This document shows positions 54,804 to 64,000 of a stretch of 64,000 nt of DNA, one piece after another. The notes beneath the pieces were generated by a model. It saw only the letters and a program-made list of their open reading frames with translations, searched no databases and was not told where the DNA came from. The stretch spans positions 1,929,501 to 1,993,500 of the forward strand of contig JAXDDX010000024.1 of NCBI GenBank assembly GCA_034670405.1, in the 5' to 3' direction. Made by a program: the position numbers and the translations under genes. The stretch comes from Hoplostethus atlanticus (lineage: Eukaryota > Chordata > Actinopteri > Trachichthyiformes > Trachichthyidae). Positions within the stretch are counted from its first letter, which is position 1; each line of letters opens with the position of its first letter.

Positions 54804-55373
54804 GTCATAAGATTACTAAAGCACACCCATCTAGCTGTCATTGGAAAGCATTAGGCTGTGTAACAAAATAGGGAACTCTGTGTGCCTCCCCAAATTATCT
54901 GGAGAGATTTTCTAACGCCATCTTGAGGAGGTTTTCTGACATAGCAAGACATGAAACGGCTGTATAATTCTTTGGACGGCAAAGTAAATATTTGGGGAAC
55001 ACTCCTGGAATATCACATATCACTTAGGAGTCGGGCTAAGCTAAGTAATATAGTGACACGGAAACTACTTTCCTTACAACTTCACTTAGGAGAGATTGAG
55101 GTCAGAGGAAAATAAATTATATTTTGATTCTGTACAAAAAAGGACGATCACAGTCAAACAGACCAAATGGAGCAATAATAAACACTGTGTTTAAATAGTC
55201 AATGGTCTGATGGATTTGTCTGCATTAATCATCGGTTCACCATCCTACGACTTAAACCCCAGGCAGAACTGCTTTGAGAAGACAGAGAAGCGGTTAAAGC
55301 TTAAATAACACGAGTGGTAACACCTATTGTACTTTTTCTAATCTTTGTGGGGTGGGAGGTTGTGAGGTTGAAT

Positions 55374-57228
<1,855 letters not shown>

Positions 57229-57440
57229 GACTGCTGGTGTGTCTGAACGTCTACTTGAAGAAGCTGAAGCAGCAGGGACTCGGCGGATGAGTTTCAGGCG
57301 TATGGGAATAAGTTCAGCATCCGTGAATTCACAAAATGGGAGAACAAGGAGTCCTTGTAGAATATCGCGAGAGGATACAGGAAACGAAGATGCGAGCATC
57401 AGCCAGCGCGGACAGTCTCATCGCATTACTGACACGTTAT
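57229..57440 (-). promoter_or_regulatory. slc25a6: 5'UTR and core promoter region of the ADP/ATP translocase gene
   Basis: This interval lies between the translocase start codon (57228) and the asmtl poly(A) region (about 57,484), so the core promoter and 5'UTR must fit in roughly 250 bp if no upstream exon exists. It is locally CpG-richer than its surroundings (CGGCGG, CGCGCTGG and TCGCG on either strand). No TATA box was recognised. The start site is inferred, not seen. Confidence 0.4.
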
Positions 57441-57483
57441 GCGTCATTCAAGTTTTAATGAACACAAAAGCAAACAAGTTGTA

Positions 57484-57489
57484 TTTATT
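57484..57489 (-). terminator. Poly(A) signal AATAAA for the distal asmtl terminal exon
   Basis: AATAAA on the minus strand, 166 nt beyond the distal stop codon. This is a usual distance for a short 3'UTR. It lies only about 260 bp upstream of the translocase start codon. Confidence 0.5.
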
Positions 57490-57654
57490 TTTATCAATGA
57501 AATATGGAATAGTAAAACATTAGACCTTTCTAGATTGTCAATCAACTACATATTTTTTCTTATGATCAAACAACCAAAGAATGAACAGACTATCTGCAGT
57601 AGTCAAATTAATGTAAACACTATTTGTGTTTGTCTTGTCATAATCTTACACTTG

Positions 57655-60600
57655 TTACATTTTAATGGCAATAACAGCATCAAGGAAGTTCATAGTGTGA
57701 GCCACGCGTATGTCTCCAAAGCCATGTTTGCTCAGCAGGTGTGTGTATTGGCTCTCTGTCCTTTCCATTCCTTCAGTCTGGGTCAGCATGCTAAGAGACT
57801 GGAGAGCAGAGTAGACTCTGGATACATCCAACATGGTCTCAGCTATTAGCACCGCACACCCTGGGACCCAAAACAAGAGGATTTCCTTGAGTAGTCTATA
57901 TATAAATGATAAATGACAAATCTTTGAACAGAAACAATTACATACTGAATTCGATGTGATGCATCCCATAACAACACGTGCAAAAACATCCACAACAGCA
58001 ACATTTATTTCAGTTAAAAGGAATATGACTGTACTATATACACAAGGGCCCAAAATACATTCATATTTTTACTGTATCTATTGTTACATTGTCAACCAGC
58101 AACGAGGTAGTGCTGAAGTAGTCAAAAATATTGAGACAGGTTTGTACAAAACTTGCTTTAGTGTTATGTTAACATCAGCAGTCTTTAACGCCCATGGCAT
58201 TCGGGTAACTACTGACAATGACATTGTCTACGATCAGAAAAATCAGCTTTAAAATCGTCTCAAATTGGTTTGGATAGTAAATGCTTAAGGAAAATGTTAA
58301 AAGACTCCATTTATGTGGTCCACTGAGGCAGCTTTCTAGTGTCTCACAAATCATCATAAATACAGCCTACAATATATAACACACAATCTTCTGTATCCTC
58401 TCGTTGACAGTTTTCTTGGTCACTCTTTGATGCAAAGCATGGTATCCAGAAGGTTGTCAGTGTGTCTGACATGTGCTACGGCGAAACCGTGGCACTTCAG
58501 GAGGAGACTGTATTCTGTGGCGCTCCTCTGTTTTCCGTCACTCATGCTGAGGGCCTGGAGCAACCCACGACTCGGGCCTCTTCTGTCTTTATCCAGGAAG
58601 ATCTCACTCACCAGGAGTCCACAGCCTGGCAAAAATGTGTGGGATGTATGCAGAAATACATTCTCATACTAAGATAGTGGTGCTACTGTACCTGCTATCT
58701 CCTTGCAGAAGATGTTGGCATTTTCGCTTGCCACTGAACTTGCCATTTAAAAAAAAATTTTTTTTACACCTCACAACAATGCAATTATTTTCAGCTTGCA
58801 AACAAGCTTCATAATCAGCACTAATAACAATAGGCTACAGCAGTGGTTCTCAAGCATGTGCCATCAAGGACCAACAGTATGCAGGTTTTCATTGCAACCA
58901 AACACTACAGCACCTGATTTCACGTATTTGCACTCCGGAGAGGAGGAACTATATCAGTGAAATCACCTGCTGTCGTGTTTGGGTGGAATGAAAACATGTA
59001 GACTCTTGGGCCTCGATGGCACATGGTTGAGAACTACTGGGCAACAGTATACTAACTGCATACAAATGAATATCCTTCAATTATTTTAGCCTCCTTTGAT
59101 CACTCAACATATTATATCAGTGCAGAAATATTCAAAAACTGAAAAAGGTTTGTGAATTTTACCTGGTGTGCATGCATCTGAAATTTTACTCAGCAAGGTA
59201 TGCACTTTCTCATCAGACCAGTCATGGAGAATTCTTGCCAGGATGTACAAGTCTGCCTTGGGCAGCTTGTCTTTAAAGAAGTCTCCTGATCACACAATGA
59301 AAACAAAACCACGAGTTATGACCGCAGGGAAAAGATTGTACATTTACAGTTACATTCACATGGCATCAAGGAACCAACAGAAAAATAAGCTAACTATATT
59401 GCATCAGTCAGCTTGCTCTCATTTTTCACACACTGACAAAATGGTCATTTGGTGCGAATACACAAACTGACCTGCTACAAACGATACCCGGCTGTCTGTA
59501 TGCAGTGGGCGGAAGTGACCAGTCATCTCGACAACACTTGGCAAGTCAAACACTGTCACCGATAGGCCAGGGTGGGCTTTGGTAAACTCATAAGCCATGG
59601 CACCAGTGCATCCTGGAAAAAAACCCAAATATTAGATGTAGAAGAGTTTATTATTACAGGATGCATGTATAGTCATTTACGTTCTCTCCCTACCTCCAAT
59701 GTCACAAGCCATTTTAAAACTGGAGAGGTCAAATGCTGTTGCCACAGCTTTTCCTGTAACCTTGGCTATGCTGTGCATGGCATTCATGAATCTCAGTTTG
59801 CTTTCACGTCTGTTGTAGTAAGCATCCTACAGAGAGAGCAACATAATTAGCGTCATCAGTGCAGTTTGAACATCAATTCATCCACATCTTCCACATCTCA
59901 ATTTGAACTTCACCTGAAACAGATGGTTGGATTTGTTGCCAAAGGCCTTCTCGTGCTGGTTGGTTCCCTCCCTGACAGCACTCTCAAGGTGGGAGAAGAG
60001 GGGCCACAACATCTCATTACAGTGCTGGATGTAGCCCTGCAGAGAAAGAGGAGCATCTGACCGCAAAAAGCGCTTGGCCAGGTCTGTGTTCTCATACACT
60101 GGCTTCTGGTACGCTGGGAGTCGAGACAGCAAGAGAACCGGTAAGAGGTCAACTTTAAGTTAAGGTTCATATGCAATCTGTTTACAAAAAAAGGTATCAA
60201 GAAGTCATAATCATATATTTATCAACGCAACTGCCATCAGCTGATAATATTAAGATGCAGACACACGGACGTAATTAAGAGACAGATTTGCTGATTGCAG
60301 ACTAACTTCTCTCCTGGCTTTCCAACAGTCCCAGAGACACACAGGCCTCCAGCAGGCATTCAGTCCCCTTCACAGAGGCTTTGATGTCCTGGGCCACCTG
60401 TGCTGCATCCAGCCCTGGCCTGTTCTGTAGCAGGTCGAACACACGCATCTTGGATGCTGTAAACAATGCCTGTAATAGTTAAGGAAGGCAGAATGGTTAT
60501 TTGAGGTGTAAAGTTGTGACATTTTTTTTACTCTCATGAAGCTTTATCATAAAACAATATGACACAATGTATCCATAGAATACCTTTGAAGCTTTGAATC

Positions 60601-61321
60601 CATCCATCAGCTTAATTACTCGCCACAAGTCCTCTTTGCCATCTTCACTCTCCTCATGCTCCATCAAATTAAGGTCAATTACAGGCCCTCTGCTGGTCAC
60701 CGGTGGTAATGTTGTATCGTCAAAGTCTTGGAGCCCCGCCTCTCTACCCGCTGAATGTTTAGACAGGCTGTTGACCAATGTCCAGGAACTGTCACCCACT
60801 CCACTTTCACTGCCTTTCCTTTTCACCTACTTTGTTAACAATGACAAGTAGCTCATAGATTTTTCTCACTGTATGTAAACAGATTTTACATTGCAGCATA
60901 ATAAACACTGACCTTCTGGGCCGGACTCGCCGAAGGGCTGTTTTGGGTATGGCGTGCTTCATTGGCAGGAGGGCTGCTGGGTGTGGGGCTGTGTTTGGCT
61001 GAAGAGCTGGTGAGGGCCGGGCCAGCCGGGAGGCTAGGGTTTGCTAGGTTGGCTGCGGGGTTATTGAGTGTTGGGCTGGTTTGAGTGCTGTTGTGGCTCA
61101 GGCTGACAGAGGCCCTTTCTACATCCAAGGAGGACGGAGGACGGTTGTAAATGAGGTCCAGTTGCTTGCAGAAGTGGTTGAGGGGGAAACCCACCACATT
61201 CAGGAAGTCTCCATAGACATACTCGACCAGCATGCCACCTAGAGCCTGAATACCATAGCCGCCAGCCTTGTCCCTGACACAGAGAGAGACACACAGATAC
61301 ACACACAGACACAGACAGACA

Positions 61322-61365
<44 letters not shown>

Positions 61366-62853
61366 GCAGTGATAGGCTCCATAAAGCTCACACTTATATC
61401 ACCAATACATTTTCGCTGCACTATGTCAATCATTTATTTCTCACTGAGTGATTTCAGATCCCCATCAAATACGACAATGCAAACAAGGCTGGAGCAACGT
61501 GGCTGCATCAAAGTCCACAAAGCAGCAGGTTCATAAGGTTTAAATTCAGTGAAGCTATACCCCTATTGATCAGACGCAGGGTGAGGTTAGTACACCAGGA
61601 GAAGTCAATAGCTGTTACTTATATACAAGCTCAAGCAAGTATTTATACTCACATAGGTTCACCACTATTGATGTACTCCCAGAGCATATCTTCTGACAGA
61701 TCAGCAAACTTCACCTTTGTTTCTTCATAGAAGTCAATCACCTGGCAATCAATCTCTTCATCTGAGGGCAGAGGATCAGTCTAAGACTACAAATTAAACG
61801 TGAACACAGGGTGGAAACACACTACTAGATTTTGACAGGATTTAAGCCCAATAAAACCCTCCCGTACAAATTCAGGAAATTGGTGTGAAAATCCCTCATA
61901 GTTAATCTCAGAAGCATTCTTGCTGCACCTCAGTCTATACAATGAGGAATGACCTCAGGGCTTAATTTGTTGCAGGAAATTTGCTTCATGAAAGCAATCA
62001 ACCAAATTCCCACTCAACATTATTTAATTTTTTAACTTACTTTCTTTCTCGTGGCAGAGGACAATAGCTACTCCAGTGAAAACGCTATGCTCTTTACCAC
62101 TCAACCTGCAAGAAGGAAATAAAGATACACAAGAGATATTCTATACAAAGTCTGCTTTCTGTCTGTGTCTCAAGGTAAATGATACTGACCTTGACAGCAT
62201 CCTGTAGGCATCGTCCTTGTCCACTGGCTTCTCCAGAATCAAGCCATCTACAGTCTGAGAAAATAAAACAATGCAACGGCCAGAGCAAATTAAAAATATA
62301 TGTAGTGTTCAACATATATGTAGTGCATATTGTAAGCAGATTCTTTCCTCTTACCACAATAGTGTCTGCTCCAATGACTATGTCTGGAGTCTTCAGGTGT
62401 TTCTACAGCAAAACAAGAAACAATATGTCATTTATTTTACAATAAAAACTGCAGTTTTATAGCTGGACTATGTTGTTTACAACTCCACTCACAAAGGGCA
62501 TCCTCTTGGCCACCTCCAGAGCCTTTTGCTTGGCTGTTTCAACAGCATACTCATATGGTGCTTTGAAAAGTCTCTTGTCAAGGGTTTCTTTGAACCAGGA
62601 TGGCACCACCTCAAACCGTAAGCCCTGATGCGTTGGGAGATCAAAAGCCAACAACAGAATATTCATGGATGGATGACAAGTCAGTTTGTCAACTTTCTAG
62701 CCTGTCCACCTGTGCTTTGGCTGTCGAGATATAGGCCTACAATTCCTATGCAACTCTTACCACATTGGTGAGAATCTCCAGTCTCCTAGGAGAAGCACTG
62801 GCCAGCACCACCAGCTTACCGGTGAGCTTGGAAATCACAGGGTTCAGCACCAT
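57655..62853 (-). CDS. asmtl: ASMTL: Maf-type nucleotide pyrophosphatase fused to O-methyltransferase-like domain, 14 coding exons
   Basis: Coding exons (minus strand) are 62853-62761, 62624-62493, 62402-62355, 62254-62190, 62105-62041, 61761-61653, 61273-60913, 60826-60584, 60469-60307, 60113-59914, 59826-59694, 59612-59472, 59285-59163 and 57860-57655. All junctions are GT-AG and in phase, giving 693 aa. The start lies in a strong Kozak context (GCCACCATGG). The N-terminal Maf domain (about residues 13-215) shows SASPRR at 19-24, GADTIV with the presumed catalytic Asp88, LEKPVD at 98-103 and GGYGIQALGG at 175-184. Maf proteins hydrolyse non-canonical nucleoside triphosphates. A Ser/Pro/Asn-rich linker (about 215-345) is longer than in human ASMTL and explains most of the extra length. 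The C-terminal domain resembles acetylserotonin O-methyltransferase: a dimerisation part (about 350-490), the SAM-binding CDIGGCTG at 534-541, VFDLP at 558-562 and RILHDW at 602-607. Methyltransferase activity of ASMTL proteins is unproven, so catalytic function there is inference. An alternative terminal exon is listed separately. Confidence 0.93.
58004..58009 (-). terminator. Poly(A) signal AATAAA for the proximal asmtl terminal exon
   Basis: AATAAA on the minus strand, 411 nt beyond the stop of the proximal 206-bp exon and upstream of the distal exon. A transcript ending here would be a self-contained alternative last-exon isoform. Confidence 0.4.
58420..58625 (-). CDS. asmtl: Alternative (proximal) terminal coding exon of asmtl
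   Basis: This exon lies between coding exon 13 (59285-59163) and the distal terminal exon (57860-57655). A TTTTTGCCAG acceptor precedes it. The phase is identical to that of the distal exon: a split Gly codon follows exon 13. The length is identical too (206 bp), so the alternative protein is also 693 aa. It encodes CGLLVSEIFLDKDRRGP, a variable middle, then the O-methyltransferase tail pattern ATEYSLLLKCHGF and LLDTMLCIKE, and ends in TGA. A gapless comparison with the distal exon gives roughly a third identical residues. The shared framework is C..L, E..LD, R, Y..LL..HGF, V.HT.N.LD and IK. The LDKDRRGP stretch recalls melatonin-synthesising ASMT more than mammalian ASMTL. No stop or frameshift suggests decay. 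It could instead be the last exon of a vanished tandem ASMT-like gene, but the intact frame and matching phase favour an alternative last exon. Confidence 0.75.
58692..58746 (-). other. Candidate mini-exon or alternative first exon upstream of the proximal asmtl terminal exon
   Basis: An open stretch reading MASSVASENANIFCKEIAG ends at a good donor (GCAG|GTACAGT) at 58692. It leaves a split codon in the phase of the 206-bp exon at 58625. Two readings are possible. One is an ATG-initiated short first exon; its Kozak context is weak, with T at -3. The other is a 42-nt internal exon (58733-58692) using the TTCAG acceptor after a T-rich run, which keeps frame between exon 13 and the proximal terminal exon. 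I recognise no homology for the 14-18 residues. It may also be chance or a fossil of a duplicated exon 13. Confidence 0.3.
58841..59039. mobile_element. hAT-type MITE in the last asmtl intron
   Basis: This is a 199-bp element with imperfect terminal inverted repeats of about 23 bp. The left end begins CAGTGGTTCTCAAGCATG. The right end is the near-complement, ending TTGAGAACTACTG. It is flanked by an 8-bp target duplication, ggctacag (58833-58840) and ggcaacag (59040-59047), matching at 7 of 8 positions. CAG-type ends and 8-bp duplications are characteristic of hAT elements. No coding capacity. Confidence 0.8.
61276..61362 (-). repeat. (TG)n/(TCTG)n tract abutting the acceptor of asmtl coding exon 7
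   Basis: On the sense strand about 20 perfect TG units (61362-61323) run into TCTG/TCTC units, then the CAG acceptor at 61276-61274. The tract replaces an ordinary polypyrimidine tract. See findings for its possible effect on splicing. Confidence 0.9.
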
Positions 62854-63590
62854 GGTGGCCTTCTCCCCTACATAAGTATGGAACAAAGTTAAACATTGAA
62901 AATGTGGACTAGTTTGTGTCAGCAAGACTCAGCAATATAAAATCAGATGACTACAGCTATTCAGTTATGGATGGTCATTGAGGACAGGACAGGCCCACGT
63001 TTCCCACGCAAGCATAACTGTGATACATGCATGCAGAGGAAGTCAATGAGTCATATTATTTACTGCAGGCAAATCCCCACTCAGTAGTAATAGTAATAGC
63101 AGTAACGTGCATGTAAATAATGGGATGGGCAACGTATAATAATTGTGTCTAATGTCCACACCTTTGCCCTACATGCTATGGGGTTTTCCTGGAGATACAA
63201 ACATACCCTTATTAAAGTAAATATGTCAATGTAATAAGCTTCAAGCAACTGTAAGGCATTCACCTAGCCTATATTAGAACAGCATGTACAGGCTAGCTCA
63301 CAACTATATACAACTATGCTATCCAACTTTAGGAAAGCATTATCATATCCCTGAGTGAATTTTGTTTGTTTTGTTGTTTCGGTGGTTAGAGAACAACTGA
63401 GCAAATGCACAGATCCAACGTCAAAGCCAGCTAACGTTACTTTACTGTCAAGAGTTCAACGTAGATTGGTTGGTTCGCTAATTCAGCCCGCGTAAACAGG
63501 ATAAACATGCACTCGGCGACTTTAAAATCAACCTTAAATGTGTTACCATTCGACTATTTCTATTTGTTAAAGCAGAAAGACACCACGTAC

Positions 63591-63700
63591 CTGCACAAGT
63601 CAAGAATCTGAGTGATCCTTGCGTTTGGTTTGCTATGAACGTGACGGCGAATGCGGGATGACGCAATCATACAGGAAACGGATCCACCAATCGCATAGCT
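63591..63700 (-). promoter_or_regulatory. asmtl: asmtl promoter and non-coding first exon
   Basis: On the minus strand a donor (TTGTGCAG|GTACGTGG) ends a putative untranslated exon at 63591. A TTATGTAG acceptor at 62868-62869 opens the exon carrying the start codon (62867 onward). Upstream elements lie within about 110 bp: an inverted CCAAT box (CCAAT on the plus strand at 63687-63691), GCGTCAT and GTGACG half-sites resembling CRE/ATF motifs, and a TTTCCTG ETS-like site. There is no TATA box, as expected for a housekeeping promoter. The transcription start is not determined; about 63640-63660 is inferred. A pentanucleotide repeat begins immediately upstream at 63714. Confidence 0.55.
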
Positions 63701-63713
63701 CGGTTTAGGAGCA

Positions 63714-63826
63714 TAGAATAGAATAGAATAGAATAGAATAGAATAGATTCGAATAGATTCGAATAGAATAGAATAGAATAGAATAGATTAGAGTTGAATA
63801 GAATAGAATAGAATAGAATAGAATAG
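63714..63826 (+). repeat. (GAATA)n pentanucleotide array
   Basis: About 22 units of GAATA with GATTC and GTTGA variants. It begins roughly 20 bp upstream of the CCAAT box of the asmtl promoter. Confidence 0.95.
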
Positions 63827-63871
63827 AGTGCTCAGTTGTCCACAGTAAAAATGAACAACACAAAGATCAGA

Positions 63872-63899
63872 CTATTATTATTATTATTATTATTATTAT

Positions 63900-63931
<32 letters not shown>

Positions 63932-64000
63932 CTAGTAGTACTACTAGTAGTAGTAGTTTATTTTATTTATTTAGAAAAGAAGAAGAAGAAGAAGAAGAAA
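63872..64000 (+). repeat. Trinucleotide arrays (ATT)n, (AGT)n, (GAA)n at the window edge
   Basis: About 10 ATT units, then about 18 AGT/ACT units, then GAA units running off the end of the window. Confidence 0.95.

Larger units (their letters stand above)
49267..55373. other. Non-coding downstream of the translocase gene
   Basis: Unique sequence with (TG)n at 50760-50790 and (CA)n at 51966-52021, a 20-bp perfect palindrome at 53528-53547, and the 3'UTR of the translocase gene to about 54,790. A 128-codon frame at 52998-53384 (minus) has no recognisable domain. Confidence 0.55.

Noticed and set aside
57655..58625. The proximal terminal exon as an assembly duplication artefact
   Set aside because: The two exons share only about a third of their residues, so they are anciently diverged and not a collapsed or repeated assembly segment.

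Overview
The window is vertebrate nuclear DNA, most likely from a ray-finned (teleost) fish. Evidence for this: intron-split genes with GT-AG boundaries, very dense (CA)n/(GA)n/(GATA)n microsatellites, decayed Tc1-like transposons, a hAT-type MITE with target-site duplication, and fish-style retroposon tails. No bacterial, phage or organellar gene organisation is visible. The species cannot be named from the sequence alone.

Layout. About 1-55,300 is a gene desert. I find no exon there that I can defend. It holds microsatellites, transposon remnants, a pair of copies of a dispersed repeat (about 9.1 kb and 48.8 kb), a tandem duplication (39.1-43.6 kb) with a Tc1 remnant at its junction, and several unique AT-rich blocks full of TAATTA-type motifs that look like conserved non-coding or enhancer sequence (e.g. 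3.3, 5.6-6.4, 7.6-8.0, 13.8-14.1, 29.6-30.9, 35.2-35.7 and 37.3-38.3 kb). That last reading is inferred from composition only.

The right end, 55,374-63,660, carries two complete genes, both on the minus strand. asmtl (reconstructed as 14 coding exons, 693 aa) encodes a Maf-type nucleotide pyrophosphatase fused to an acetylserotonin-O-methyltransferase-like domain. It also has a non-coding first exon and a promoter at about 63.6 kb. Some 430 bp downstream of its stop is the start codon of an ADP/ATP translocase gene (slc25a6-like; 4 coding exons, 298 aa). The same two genes are neighbours in the same relative orientation in the human pseudoautosomal region PAR1, which supports the slc25a6 name over its paralogues. 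The two products act in unrelated processes: mitochondrial nucleotide exchange, and nucleotide-pool sanitation/methyl transfer. The link is chromosomal, not a pathway.

The most interesting observation is that asmtl has two intact, phase-matched terminal coding exons. Both are exactly 206 bp, each has its own stop and each has a downstream AATAAA signal. They would give proteins of equal length with different C-terminal methyltransferase segments. A possible 42-nt in-frame mini-exon lies just upstream of the proximal one. A second splicing-related oddity is a long (TG)n tract directly in front of the acceptor of asmtl coding exon 7.
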